A DNA stretch of 64,000 nt from JAPOXR01 sp965214695 (GCA_965214695.1 OZ243967.1:868001-932000); one strand, 5' to 3'; shown: positions 1 through 9,256, numbered from the stretch's first letter. The notes: a model not told the origin generated them from the letters alone. Made by a program: numbers and translations.

Positions 1-208
1 ACCGGCCGGCGCATGCGGTGCCGCGCCTACCGCCGATGGCGGGATTGTCCGGGAGAGCGCCGCGCCCTACCGGTGACGGGCATGCAACCGCAGGCACCTT
101 CCATGCCGGCGGTCACCGGGAATAGGGAACCGGTGTGCGGGGCGCCGTCATGCCGGAGCCCTGGCCGCCAATGCCAACGGCCGCAGTGACCTGCCGGAAG
201 ACCGGACG

Positions 209-691
209 TCAGCGCTTGGAGAACTGGAAGCTTCTCCGGGCCTTGCGCTTGCCGTATTTCTTCCGCTCAACCACCCGTGAATCCCGGGTCAGGAACCCGG
301 CAGCCTTGAGCGGCGGGCGAAATGACGGCTCGTAGAGCTGCAATGCCTTGGAAATGCCGTGCCGTATGGCGCCGGCCTGGCCCGACAACCCACCGCCACG
401 TACCGTGGCCATGACATCGAACTGGTTTTCGGCATTGGCGATCCTGAATGGCTGACGCAGAATCATCTGCAGGACCGGGCGGGCAAAATATGACGTCATG
501 CTCTTGCCATTCACGGTCATGATGCCCGAGCCGGCCTTGATCCAGACCCTGGCCACCGCATCCTTCCGCTTTCCGGTCGCGTAAGAGCGTCCCAACTCGT
601 CTCTCAGGGGTTCGCGCACGGCCTCCGCCTGTACCTCGGCAGCAGGTTCCTGCTCCCCCAGCTCCTCAAGGGACTGAATGACCTCGTTCAT
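209..691 (-). CDS. rpsI: 30S ribosomal protein S9
   Basis: Small-subunit ribosomal protein S9, which contacts P-site tRNA with its basic C-terminal tail. The 160-residue product has an acidic N-terminal extension of about 30 residues, then the S9 core beginning near YATGKRKDAVARVW (about residues 37-50), the GGGLSGQAGAIRHGI segment and the RRSFQFSKR end characteristic of the family. The extension is common in alphaproteobacterial S9. The ATG overlaps the rplM stop by one base (TGATG), so the two are translationally coupled, as in the usual rplM-rpsI operon. No key residue appears missing. Confidence 0.97.
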   Translation of the reverse strand: MNEVIQSLEELGEQEPAAEVQAEAVREPLRDELGRSYATGKRKDAVARVWIKAGSGIMTVNGKSMTSYFARPVLQMILRQPFRIANAENQFDVMATVRGGGLSGQAGAIRHGISKALQLYEPSFRPPLKAAGFLTRDSRVVERKKYGKRKARRSFQFSKR

Positions 692-1158
692 CAGTTGGTT
701 CTCCGCGTATTCTTGGCATTCATGTCGGCGACATTGAGTGCGGTTGGCTTCTGTGCCTCATGTGGATGGTCGGGACCGGCATAGACTCGCAGATTCTTCA
801 TGATCTGCCGCGACAGCCGGTTGGACGGAAGCATTCTCCTGATCGCCTGGGTCACCACCCGCTCCGGATGCTTGCCAGACAACACCTGTTCGACGGTCCT
901 CGACTTGATGCCCCCGGGATAGCCGGTGTGCCAGTAATAGGTCTTGTCGCGGCGTTTCCTGCCGGTCAACTGGACCTTTTCGGCATTGACGATGATGACA
1001 TTGTCACCGCAATCCATGTGAGCCGTGAATATCGGCTTGTGTTTTCCACGCAGGCGGGTGGCAACGATACTGGCAAGGCGACCAAGGACAACGCCCTCGG
1101 CATCGATGATGATCCAGTCCTTCTCGATGTCATCCCGTCTGGCTGAGAATGTGCGCAT
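691..1158 (-). CDS. rplM: 50S ribosomal protein L13
   Basis: Large-subunit protein L13, an early assembly protein. The 155-residue product starts MRTFSARRDDIEKDWIIID and carries the typical VLGRLAS, GDNVIIVNAEKV and YYWHTGYPGG motifs. Length is normal for the alphaproteobacterial form. It is first in an operon with rpsI. A sigma70-like promoter is visible about 55-80 bases upstream of the start (see the separate entry). Confidence 0.97.
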   Translation of the reverse strand: MRTFSARRDDIEKDWIIIDAEGVVLGRLASIVATRLRGKHKPIFTAHMDCGDNVIIVNAEKVQLTGRKRRDKTYYWHTGYPGGIKSRTVEQVLSGKHPERVVTQAIRRMLPSNRLSRQIMKNLRVYAGPDHPHEAQKPTALNVADMNAKNTRRTN

Positions 1159-1211
1159 TTCCGTTTCCGTAGCAAAGCTGGTCTTCTGTCGCCGCCAATC
1201 GGCAGGCGGCC

Positions 1212-1240
1212 CCTATCCCGCCACTTGCAAACAATGTCAA
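1212..1240 (-). promoter_or_regulatory. Probable sigma70 promoter of rplM-rpsI
   Basis: On the minus strand a perfect -35 hexamer TTGACA (1240-1235) is followed after 17 bases by GATAGG (1217-1212), a moderate match to the -10 consensus. It sits 54 bases upstream of the rplM ATG in an AT-richer stretch than the surrounding genes, which suits a strong ribosomal-protein promoter. Confidence 0.55.
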
Positions 1241-1277
1241 CAAGTATTTCTTTGCCGTTGTTTTTGAATACCTTACT

Positions 1278-1301
1278 TATGGGGTAACATAATACCCCAT
1301 A
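1278..1301. promoter_or_regulatory. Perfect 9-bp inverted repeat upstream of rplM
   Basis: TATGGGGTA, a six-base spacer ACATAA, then TACCCCATA. It lies between the thioesterase stop (1313) and the rplM promoter. No T-run follows in the thioesterase direction, so it is a weak candidate for an intrinsic terminator; an operator or an mRNA hairpin at the 3' end of the thioesterase message is equally possible. Confidence 0.4.
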
Positions 1302-1312
1302 CCAATTCCCCA

Positions 1313-1729
1313 TCACCTGTCGGGAATGGAATAGGTCATTGCGGCCCGGGCAACCGGCTGTTCCTGCGCCGCCGAATAGACCAGAACATCACCCACGGCC
1401 AGCCGCCGTCCCAGCTTCAGCAGGCGAGCCTCGGCAACGAGATCAACCGGCTCGGGCCGGCGCATGAAATCGATCGAGGAATTCGTGGTCACCGCCAGCG
1501 CCTTGGGTCCGATGGCCGACAGGACCAGGAGGTAGGTCGAGACGTCCGCCAGCATGAAGATGGTCGGCCCCGACACCGTGCCGCCCGGCCGCAACTCGCC
1601 ATTGCCGATACGCATCCTGACCACCGCCCTGCCATCCCGGCACTCTTCGAGCCGGATGCGTCCCGCGACCTGCGGAAACTCCCGCTCCATGAACAGCTGC
1701 AAATCCTCGACTGACATCATCTGCTGCAT
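1313..1729 (-). CDS. PaaI-family hotdog thioesterase
   Basis: A 138-residue single hotdog-fold protein, the usual length for PaaI/YbgC-type acyl-CoA thioesterases. Recognisable features are the GGTVSGPTIFMLADVSTYL helix (about residues 48-66), which in this family carries the active-site acidic residue, and the strand SIDFMRRPEPVDLVAEARLLKLGRRLAVGD. It is divergent from an enoyl-CoA hydratase gene 71 bases away, so both may act on acyl-CoA pools in fatty-acid or aromatic breakdown. The substrate is not predictable from sequence. ATG at 1729 was chosen because the fold begins soon after it. Confidence 0.8.
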   Translation of the reverse strand: MQQMMSVEDLQLFMEREFPQVAGRIRLEECRDGRAVVRMRIGNGELRPGGTVSGPTIFMLADVSTYLLVLSAIGPKALAVTTNSSIDFMRRPEPVDLVAEARLLKLGRRLAVGDVLVYSAAQEQPVARAAMTYSIPDR

Positions 1730-1800
1730 GTTTCACCTATGCACGGGCTGCGGGTTCATTTACATCCCGCACCATCCAGACAAACGACACGGAGGTCGCA

Positions 1801-2631
1801 ATGGACCACGAATTCCTGCTCCTGGACAAGGCGGATTCGATTGCCACGCTTACATTGAACTCGCCGGACACGCTCAATGCCTTGTCGGAGGAGATGATCG
1901 GTGGATTGCAGCAGGCATTTGACGAGCTGGAGGAAGACCGGTCGATCAGATCGGTGATCATCAGGTCAACTGGTCGCGCATTCTGCGCCGGACATGATCT
2001 GAAGGAGTTGACCAGGGGCCGGCAATCCGCGGATGGCGGCAAGGCGTATTTCCGCAGGATCTTTGACAAGTGCTCGGCAATGATGATGTCCATCACCAGG
2101 CTGCCGCAGCCGGTCATCGCCCAGGTACAGGCGCCGGCAGTGGCCGCCGGCTGCCAGCTGGTCGCCACCTGCGACCTGGCAATCGCCGGCAATTCCGCCC
2201 GGTTCGGTGTCAATGGCGTGAATATCGGATTGTTCTGCTCCACGCCAATGGTGGCGCTGTCACGAAACCTGCCCCGCAAGCTGGCATTCGAAATGCTCAC
2301 CACGGGCCGGCTGATCGATGCCGGGGAGGCGTGCCGCACGGGGTTGGTGAACAGGGTGGTCGGCGACGAGGATCTGGATGCCGAATGCCGGAGCCTGGCT
2401 GAACTTCTCGCCACCAAGCTCGGAACCGCGGTGCGGATCGGCAAGCGGGCATTCTACGAACAGGCCGAGATGGGCCTTGCCGATGCCTATGGCTATGCCG
2501 GCGACATCATGGTGCAGAACATGATGTTTCGTGACACCAGCGAGGGAATATCGGCCTTCCTCGACAAACGCCCCCCGGACTGGCCAAGGCAACACCCGGA
2601 AACTGGCGGCGATCCCGATCAGAAATCGTAG
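1801..2631 (+). CDS. Enoyl-CoA hydratase/isomerase family protein
   Basis: Crotonase-superfamily protein of 276 residues. Visible motifs are the oxyanion-hole segments GRAFCAGHDLKEL (about residues 57-69) and the region following QVQAPAVAAGCQLVATCDLAIA (about 108-129). The position usually holding a catalytic glutamate in hydratases is not obvious, and the NIGLFCSTPMVALSRNLPRK stretch resembles the ECHDC3-like branch, so hydratase activity is uncertain. The ATG at 1801 follows GGAGGTCGCA, a good ribosome binding site. Its 3' end overlaps the convergent M32 peptidase gene by 13 bases. Confidence 0.85.
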   Translation: MDHEFLLLDKADSIATLTLNSPDTLNALSEEMIGGLQQAFDELEEDRSIRSVIIRSTGRAFCAGHDLKELTRGRQSADGGKAYFRRIFDKCSAMMMSITRLPQPVIAQVQAPAVAAGCQLVATCDLAIAGNSARFGVNGVNIGLFCSTPMVALSRNLPRKLAFEMLTTGRLIDAGEACRTGLVNRVVGDEDLDAECRSLAELLATKLGTAVRIGKRAFYEQAEMGLADAYGYAGDIMVQNMMFRDTSEGISAFLDKRPPDWPRQHPETGGDPDQKS

Positions 2632-4112
2632 ATCTCGCCGAATTTTTTCTCCAGATATCCCAGCAACGGAGCCTCGGTCGCCGGGGCACCGGTGATTCCC
2701 TCCACCAGATCGGCAGGCTCCAGAAAGCTGCCGTGCCGATGCACCCGGTCGCACAACCAGGCGACGGCATCGCCGGGGTCCCCGGATCGAAGTTGTCGGT
2801 CGAGGCCGGGCAACTCGCCCCGCATGACCTCGTGCATGCATCCGGCATAGATGTTACCGATGGCGTAGGTGGGAAAATAGCCGAAATACCCGGCCGCCCA
2901 GTGGATATCCTGCAGCACGCCATTGGAGGGCCGATCGACGGCAAATCCGAAATCGGCCAGAAATGCACGGTTCCATGCCTCTTCCAGCCCGGCGACATCG
3001 AGCTGCCCATTGATCAGGTCTCGCTCGAGCTCGTAGCGTAGCATGATGTGCAAATTGTACTGAACCTCATCGGCCTCGGTCCTGATATGACCCGGGCAGA
3101 CGCGGTTGACGGCGCCATGGAAGGCATCGGCATCCGGGATTCCGGTCCTGCCAAACAATTCGGTCATTCTGCCGAACAGCCACCCGGTGAAGGCCCGGCT
3201 TCTGCCGAGCTGGTTCTCGAACATTCTCGACTGGCTCTCATGCACGCCGAATGACACCCCCTTGCCGAGCGGCGTCAGCAGGTATTCCTGGCTGACATTC
3301 TGCTCGTAGACCGCGTGACCCGCCTCGTGGATGGTGGAATACAGGCAGTTGAACGGATCCGTGGTCGAGACCCTGGTGGTTATGCGCACATCATTGCCGG
3401 CACCGCTGGTGAAGGGATGAACCGACCGATCCAACCTGCCGCGGCTCCAGTCAATTCCGAATCTCGATGCCAGCTCCCGGGCCAGTTTCAGCTGACGCTT
3501 GCGCGGGAACCGCCCGTCAAGGGCAGGAATTTGTCGGCTGGACTCGCCGATCCTCTCACGCAGGCCGACCAGACCAGCCCGCAACCTGCCGAACATTTCG
3601 TCCAGCCAGCCGGTGGTTGCGCCGGCTTCATGGATATCCAGCAACGCCTCGTAGGCGTCACCGGTGGATTGCAGGGCGTTTGCCTCTTCCCGCCTGAGCC
3701 GGACAAGCTCTCCGAGCAGCGGCAGAAACAGTCCGGTCTCGTTGCGGCGGCGCGCCTCCTGCCAGGCATGGATCGCCCTTGAGCTCGTCCTGGCGATTGC
3801 CGGCGGCAATTCGGCCGGAACCCGGATTGCGCGGTCACGCTCACGCTTCAGCCGGCGCAGGCAGGCCAAGGCAAATCGGTCATCGGCCTCGGCGACGGCC
3901 GCCTCGAGCAATTCGGCAAATTCCGATGAAATCCGGCGCGAATGAATCACCTCCTCAAGCGCACCCCGCCATTCGGACCGCTGTTCGGCAGCGCCCGCGG
4001 GCATGAAGGTCTCCTGGTCCCAGTCGACCAACTGCGCCACCTGTTCCAGTGATTCGGTCTGCCGCTGGTACTCCAGCAGCGCCTCGGTCGCCGTCCCGCG
4101 GTTTCCAGTCAT
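2619..4112 (-). CDS. M32 family metallocarboxypeptidase (Taq/Pfu type)
   Basis: Zinc carboxypeptidase of 497 residues, the normal M32 length. The HEAGH zinc motif is followed by AVYEQN, and the second conserved block HESQSRMFENQLG comes shortly after; both are diagnostic of M32. The protein is expected to be cytosolic and to trim C-terminal residues from peptides. The ATG at 4112 overlaps the ctaA stop as ATGA, so translation is coupled. The open frame runs further upstream inside ctaA, but that extension is not protein-like and was left out. Confidence 0.92.
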   Translation of the reverse strand: MTGNRGTATEALLEYQRQTESLEQVAQLVDWDQETFMPAGAAEQRSEWRGALEEVIHSRRISSEFAELLEAAVAEADDRFALACLRRLKRERDRAIRVPAELPPAIARTSSRAIHAWQEARRRNETGLFLPLLGELVRLRREEANALQSTGDAYEALLDIHEAGATTGWLDEMFGRLRAGLVGLRERIGESSRQIPALDGRFPRKRQLKLARELASRFGIDWSRGRLDRSVHPFTSGAGNDVRITTRVSTTDPFNCLYSTIHEAGHAVYEQNVSQEYLLTPLGKGVSFGVHESQSRMFENQLGRSRAFTGWLFGRMTELFGRTGIPDADAFHGAVNRVCPGHIRTEADEVQYNLHIMLRYELERDLINGQLDVAGLEEAWNRAFLADFGFAVDRPSNGVLQDIHWAAGYFGYFPTYAIGNIYAGCMHEVMRGELPGLDRQLRSGDPGDAVAWLCDRVHRHGSFLEPADLVEGITGAPATEAPLLGYLEKKFGEIYDF

Positions 4113-5278
4113 GCCAGGCTCCTTGCCGGATACATCGCCAGGAATCGCAGCCTGAGCGCCAGCAGGAACACAATCACCGCGCCCAACTGATGCAGAATGG
4201 CGGTGCTGGCGCTGGCAGCCTGGACCACGGTGACGATTCCCAACGCCGCCTGCACCAGCACCATCCCGGCCAGCCACCCCGCGGCGTGGCGGGTCGGGGC
4301 ATTGGGGCTCTGCCTGGCCCGCCACCACAGGAACGGCAGAAACAACACGATCAGATAGGCAAACATCCGGTGATTGAACTGGACCAGCGCCGGATTTTGC
4401 AGGAAATTCGCCGTCACCGGCTCGAGGACAAGGCTGTCGGCGGGTAGCAGCTGGCCATTCATCAACGGCCAGCTCGGGAAGGCGCTCCCGGCATCAATTC
4501 CGGAGACAATCGCACCGAGCACGATCTGCACGAACAGCCCGCACAGCATGATGCCGGCCATGACTCCCAACCCGTGCTCGCGACTGCGCCGAGCCTGGAA
4601 GAGGTCCCGGCTCTCGTGCCCGAGCAACAGCATGTACCAGGTGATCATCCCGGCGATGATGAATGCCAGGCCGAGATGAACCGCCAGCCGCCAGGACGCA
4701 ACATCGACCGCCGAACCGGTCAACCCGCTGCTGACCATCCACCAGCCGATCACGCCCTGCAGCCCGCCCAGGGCCCCAAGCCACAACAGCCTGGAGGTCC
4801 AGCCGGCCCGCAATTTCCGTCGCAGCCAAAACCACAGGAAACCCAGCGCCCATACCAGGCCCAGAGCCCTCGCCGCCTGTCGATGCCCCCATTCAAGCCA
4901 GTAGATCGTCCTGAACTCCGCCAGGGTCATGTGTGAATTCTGCAGGGCGAATTCCGGAATTTGCTGGTATTTTTCGAATTCCGAATTCCAGGCGGCATTT
5001 CCCATGGGAGGCAGGATGCCGGCAACCGGCTTCCACTCGGTGATTGACAGACCGGCATCGAACAGGCGGGTGATCCCCCCGGCCAGCACGGTCAGCACCA
5101 GAAGAACCAGCAGCGACAGCAGCCACAACCTGATTGCCGGCCTTCCCTTCCAGTCATCGGATGGCCCGCCGGTCGGAACCGCGGCCCCCACCTCCTCACC
5201 GGAGCCCACCTCGGCGAATACCTGTCTTTTCCTGTTCACGCCTGATCCTTCCTCGTCTTGTCCGCCGCCTGCCGTCAC
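4109..5278 (-). CDS. ctaA: Heme A synthase (COX15/CtaA)
   Basis: Integral membrane monooxygenase that converts heme O to heme A for cytochrome oxidase. The 389-residue product has about eight hydrophobic helices, the first being LWLLSLLVLLVLTVLAGGITR. Family signatures include GLSITEWKPVAG, the WLEWGHRQAARALG heme-ligand histidine region, and QFNHRMFAYLIV toward the C-terminus. The start is a GTG overlapping the trmJ stop (GTGA); another GTG 39 bases downstream at 5239 is also possible, since the first 40 residues are low in conservation. It lies in the trmJ-ctaA-M32 operon. Confidence 0.93.
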   Translation of the reverse strand: MTAGGGQDEEGSGVNRKRQVFAEVGSGEEVGAAVPTGGPSDDWKGRPAIRLWLLSLLVLLVLTVLAGGITRLFDAGLSITEWKPVAGILPPMGNAAWNSEFEKYQQIPEFALQNSHMTLAEFRTIYWLEWGHRQAARALGLVWALGFLWFWLRRKLRAGWTSRLLWLGALGGLQGVIGWWMVSSGLTGSAVDVASWRLAVHLGLAFIIAGMITWYMLLLGHESRDLFQARRSREHGLGVMAGIMLCGLFVQIVLGAIVSGIDAGSAFPSWPLMNGQLLPADSLVLEPVTANFLQNPALVQFNHRMFAYLIVLFLPFLWWRARQSPNAPTRHAAGWLAGMVLVQAALGIVTVVQAASASTAILHQLGAVIVFLLALRLRFLAMYPARSLA

Positions 5279-5997
5279 GGGTGGTAGCGCTTCAGCGCCT
5301 TGCGCACACCATGCATGGCTCTCACTTCGGCCTTGCCGAATTCCAGGCGCAGGAACATGTTTCGCAGGTTCTGCTGCATTGACGGGGCCTTCTCCCCGGG
5401 CCGGAAATACCCGGCCTCGGCCAAATCATCCTGGAACAGCCGGGCAAGGACATCCTTTTCCTCGTGCGTTGCCAGCTCGCCCGCCGCCGGACCGGCACCC
5501 GGCTCCGCCGCCGCCCGCTTCAACTCGTAGGCAATCAGCAGGGCGCATTGGGCAAGGTTCATGGATTTGAAGGCGGCATCGGTCGGTACCTCGATGATGG
5601 CATTGGCGGAAACGAGATCGGCATTGTCCAACCCGGTGCGCTCGGGCCCGAACATGATTGCGACCTTCCTGCCATCGGCCATCCGCTGCCTGGCCTCCCG
5701 TGCCGCCTGCTCGGGGTTCATGACCGGTTTGGCGAGATCCCGGTCCCTGGCCGTCGTCGCCAGCACGAAGTCGAACCCTGCCAGGGCCTCCGAGAGGTTG
5801 TCATGGACAATCGCCGATTCCAGGACCCGTCCGGCTCCGCTGGCCATGGCAACAGCGTCCGGGTTCGGCCATCCATCCCTCGGGCCAACCAGGCGCATCC
5901 CGGTGAATCCGAAATTCAGCATCGCCCGGGCGGTTGCACCGATATTCTCGCCGAGTTGTGGATTGACAAGCACGAAGGCGGGGTTGGTTTCAGTCAT
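5275..5997 (-). CDS. trmJ: tRNA (Cm32/Um32) methyltransferase, TrmJ family
   Basis: SPOUT-class 2'-O-methyltransferase acting on position 32 of the tRNA anticodon loop. The N-terminal NPQLGENIGATARAM motif, the knot motif FGPERTGLDNADL and the SMNLAQCALLIAYEL motif are all intact in the 240-residue product, and a short C-terminal helical extension follows. It heads a minus-strand operon with ctaA and the M32 peptidase through 4-base stop/start overlaps. Confidence 0.92.
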   Translation of the reverse strand: MTETNPAFVLVNPQLGENIGATARAMLNFGFTGMRLVGPRDGWPNPDAVAMASGAGRVLESAIVHDNLSEALAGFDFVLATTARDRDLAKPVMNPEQAAREARQRMADGRKVAIMFGPERTGLDNADLVSANAIIEVPTDAAFKSMNLAQCALLIAYELKRAAAEPGAGPAAGELATHEEKDVLARLFQDDLAEAGYFRPGEKAPSMQQNLRNMFLRLEFGKAEVRAMHGVRKALKRYHP

Positions 5998-6833
5998 GCG
6001 GACCCGGTATCGAACGACCGGATATGCCGGTCAGCCAGACACATAGTGGCTGAGGTCGAATGCGGCAATCGCCCGATTGCCAAATTGCACCAATACACCT
6101 TCGGACGGCATCCATCGGAGGTCTCGAAATCTCTCCGAATTCGGACGACCCGGAAATCACCGCAAGGCCGGTGCATACACCGGATCACGAAGAAATCTCC
6201 ACCATGTCGGCGACGACACCCGGCAGCGAATTCCGGACCTCGGGGACGAGCCTGGCTTCACATTGTCGTCATGCCGCCGCATTACCCGAAAATGCAAAGC
6301 CAAGGCAAAAGATGGATTGGCGCAGGATACGGTCGTTGGCGTGCGACTGGCAAAATTCCATGTTCCCCGATCCAGATCCGGAATTCTGCCGATATCCAGC
6401 CCACTGCCTCCGGAAGGCTGTCGTAGCCCATCCGGAGATCCTGGTCGAAATTCGGGTTCGATGCACGAACCGGTTTCGAAGTTGCCTGAAATGTTTCAGT
6501 CTCGGCTGAACTGTCCGGCGAGGATGGTCCGTAAATACCTCGTGTAATGCCGGTCGCCAGAGCGCCTTTTCGCAGCCTGCCTTGCGACCCATCCGGTATG
6601 GCTGCCCCGGCCAACGAGGCGGGCCTGGAAACAATGATGCAACAAACTTCCCCGGCTAGGACCATCCATGCCAGAAACAAGAACGAACTTCATGGGGTCG
6701 CGGGAATGGTTGTCGAGGCGGGGTTCGTAGCCCCACCCGACATTGGTTGGGCTCGCAGGTTCTGCTTGATCTTGTCACAATCTCACATAGCGCATGCAAA
6801 CAGCGGCGATACCAGCACGTCAATACTGATTAG
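5998..6833. other. 836-bp stretch without a recognisable gene
   Basis: This lies between trmJ and the 3' end of the flavoprotein pseudogene and marks the left edge of the accessory island. Short open frames here have no protein-like composition or familiar motif. A 6-bp hairpin GACCGG-ATATG-CCGGTC (6016-6032) sits just upstream of trmJ and could be in its leader. The rest shows no obvious tRNA, repeat or promoter, and may be eroded coding DNA. Confidence 0.5.
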
Positions 6834-8456
6834 TCACGACGATTCCGGAATGGGTCGTATAGTAATCGCCCCTTGCGACTGCGCCGAAGCAGCGGCCCCG
6901 GCGGCCTGTCCTGTGGCGAATGCCGTGCCCATGACACGAATAGACGCATAAGCCATTGCGTCCGCACCGATCGTTCGACCGGCGAAATAGAGGTTGCCAA
7001 TGTCTTTCGCTCGCAGTGCGTCCAATGGAACTGAGGCCCATCCCGCGCCGCCAACAGGCGTATAGACTGGCTTGCCGGGTACAGAGTGATCCTCCATTGG
7101 CCAGGCGGCTTTTGCGACACCGTCGGGGCGTTGGCGACCGGTGGCTATGTCTTCGCCCGTCAGTTCATAGCGCGTCGCGGGGTGTCGGCTTTCCCGGATA
7201 CCAATCTGCGGACCAGATTGCACAAGATAGGCGTTTTCAAAGCCCGGCACGTCGGCGCGCAGAAGTGCCACATATTCATGGGCGGCTTCGCGCAACGCCT
7301 GTTCCGCCTGGCTGAAGCTGGCAGAGCTCAAATCAGGCATGGGGTGATCGAACATCATCCACCACATTTCCCCGGTATTCGGGATTTCGGTATAGATGCC
7401 ACCGTCTTCGCGTGCCGACGGCCAACGACCCGTTTGGTTGTACCGGGCAAAGGCTGCCTTGATGACGTCACGATCTATCGGTTGCGACCGGTTGCGACCG
7501 CCGATGCGGATCGTGGCAGAGATGGCCTGCAGGCTGCCCATGGGATCGCCGGTGCGGTAGGGAACGCCCGCCACCAAAGACAAGTTGGCATCGCCGGTTG
7601 CGTCCACGAACGCCTCTGCCGCGACGCGGGTGCGCCCGTCCATGCCCGCCAGCGTCACAGCTTGGATGCGGTCAGCGGTGCGACTGACTGCGGCCACGCG
7701 TGTGTGCAGCAAAACGTCAACACCATGGGCCGCCAGTACCCGATCCAGCGCCAGCTTCACAGCCTCTGGTTCAAGCAAAATGATCCAGTTGATGTGGTCG
7801 AGGATCGAAACGGCGCGCAGTCTGGTCCCAGGTTTCTTAACGCGTCAAACACCAGATCAGCCGCGCCGCCAACGACTTTTGTCGGCTCTGCGCTGTTATT
7901 TCCTGAACTATGTCGTCAGACATAATGTGAACATTCTCGAATTGGTCCAACGGATATCCGGCCGGATCAATCCGGGACAGTGATGGCAACTTTTCTTTCC
8001 AGGCAGAAATATCTCGCGGGACCGCCGCGGGACTCCCGCTGAAGCGCGGCTCTGCCCGCCACGGGCCGCTTGGGTGTGCCTGGCGCGAGCTGACGGCAGG
8101 AACTGGCCGGCAACGCCGGAGTGGCGTGTTCGCGGCCCGCCGGAGACCTGTTGCATCAAATCTGCACCTGCGGCGGGAGGTCCCCGGGAAAACGGAGCAA
8201 ACCGGGAAAAATCCCCGCTTCGAGCCGGAACAATTCGGGACATTCAGGTCAGGATAGAGTGAGAACCAACAGCGCCTTGCTGGTAAAATCCGCAATAGGC
8301 AAGGACCTAAGCATTGGTCGCCGCCCCGCCAAGGAAGCCATACTTTTCCACCATCAGAACCTTGGCGCCAGAAAGCGCCGCGCCAAGTGCCGCGCCCACA
8401 CCTCCGGCTCCGCCACCTGCAACAACGACGTCATAGTCGCTTTCCGGCTTTGCCAT
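6834..8456 (-). pseudogene. FAD-dependent oxidoreductase, broken by stop codon, insertion and frameshift
   Basis: The original gene starts at ATG 8456 (MAKPESDYDVVVAGGGAGG, a Rossmann GxGxxG FAD site) and overlaps the upstream permease stop by one base. Three lesions are visible. First, TAG at 8309-8307 interrupts GGAATNA/VLAYCGFYQQG. Second, a 378-bp element occupies 7894-8271; removing it with one GCGC copy restores CGFYQQGAEPTKVVGGAADL in frame. Third, a one-base loss near 7795 separates DCAPFRSSTT from NWIILLEPEAVK. The remaining 3' part (7778 to 6834, about 314 residues) is open and ends normally with DIGNLYFAGRTIGADAM, the second FAD-contact region of the FAD_oxidored family. It was probably the catabolic enzyme of the neighbouring ABC operon. 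Confidence 0.88.
7894..8271. mobile_element. 378-bp non-autonomous (MITE-like) element with 4-bp target duplication
   Basis: It is inserted in the flavoprotein pseudogene. It is bounded by direct copies of GCGC (7890-7893 and 8272-8275). Its ends are TGTT...AACA, with an imperfect inverted repeat (TGTTATTTC at the left, TGTTGGTTC read inward from the right) and scattered further matches. Excision restores the coding frame across the junction exactly, which is the strongest evidence that it is an insertion. It has no transposase and no convincing open frame. Confidence 0.7.
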
Positions 8457-9256
8457 CAGGTGCGCCAGCCCAGCAGGCGTCGCTCGATCAGGCTGATTGT
8501 CGCGCTCACAATGACACCGAAAAGGGACAGGATGACAACGCCAGCAAAAAGGCGTTCCAGATCATAGAGAGACCCGGCTTCCAGAATATACGCGCCGATC
8601 CCGTATTCGGCGCCGAGCATTTCCGCCGCGACCAAAAGGATAATCGCAATGGCAAGGCTGATCCGCAGGCCGGACAGGATGCCTGGCATCGCACCGGGCA
8701 AGACAATCTTGCGCACGATAGACCACCACGACAGGCCAAAGCTTTGGCCCATTCGGATCAAGGTACGGTCGACATTGTCGACGGCCCCATAAGTGGCAAC
8801 GACCGTGGGGGTGAACGTGCCAAAGGCGATCAACGCGTATTTTGATCCTTCGCCGATCCCGAACCAGATCACGAAAAGGGGCAACAGCGCGATTTTGGGG
8901 ATTGGAAAGATGGCGGCAACCAAGGGGACAAGCCCGGATCTGACATAAGAAAACAGGCCGATCAAAACGCCCACGCTGATCCCGACGCTGGCACCAATGG
9001 CCGCGCCGACGACCAATCGCGACACGGATGGCCCAAGATGTTGGAACAACAGCCCGCTGTCGTAGAGCGTCCTGAACGTGTCCACTACGTCCGACGGTTT
9101 GGGCAAAGTCAAAGCCGAAATCCAGCCGGTTTGCGTGCCCCATTCCGCCAGCAGGATCAGACTGACAAACACCAACACGCCGACCCAACGTCGGGGTTTC
9201 GGGGCAAAGCCGCCGCCACGAAATGCGACGGTTTCTTCGTTGTTGGTGTCAGACAT
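8456..9256 (-). CDS. ABC transporter permease, NitT/TauT (SsuC-like) type
   Basis: Inner-membrane permease of 266 residues with about six helices; the first is VGVLVFVSLILLAEWG. The cytoplasmic coupling region near MGQSFGLSWWSIVRKIVLPGAMPGILSGLRI carries the EAA-type loop that docks the ATPase. It resembles permeases for sulfonates, nitrate or pyrimidine precursors, but the cargo cannot be named. The start overlaps the ATPase stop by 8 bases and its stop overlaps the start of the flavoprotein pseudogene, so all four genes were one operon. The reading frame is intact. Confidence 0.9.
   Translation of the reverse strand: MSDTNNEETVAFRGGGFAPKPRRWVGVLVFVSLILLAEWGTQTGWISALTLPKPSDVVDTFRTLYDSGLLFQHLGPSVSRLVVGAAIGASVGISVGVLIGLFSYVRSGLVPLVAAIFPIPKIALLPLFVIWFGIGEGSKYALIAFGTFTPTVVATYGAVDNVDRTLIRMGQSFGLSWWSIVRKIVLPGAMPGILSGLRISLAIAIILLVAAEMLGAEYGIGAYILEAGSLYDLERLFAGVVILSLFGVIVSATISLIERRLLGWRT

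Noticed and set aside
1..208. Short plus-strand open frame (135-335) downstream of rpsI
   Set aside because: It overlaps rpsI in antisense and has no family pattern; the first 208 bases show no gene that I can support.
4113..4328. In-frame extension upstream of the M32 peptidase
   Set aside because: It overlaps ctaA and has no M32-like sequence; ATG 4112 overlaps the ctaA stop as ATGA.
6016..6032. Small hairpin upstream of trmJ as a riboswitch
   Set aside because: Only a 6-bp stem, with none of the conserved elements of a known riboswitch class.
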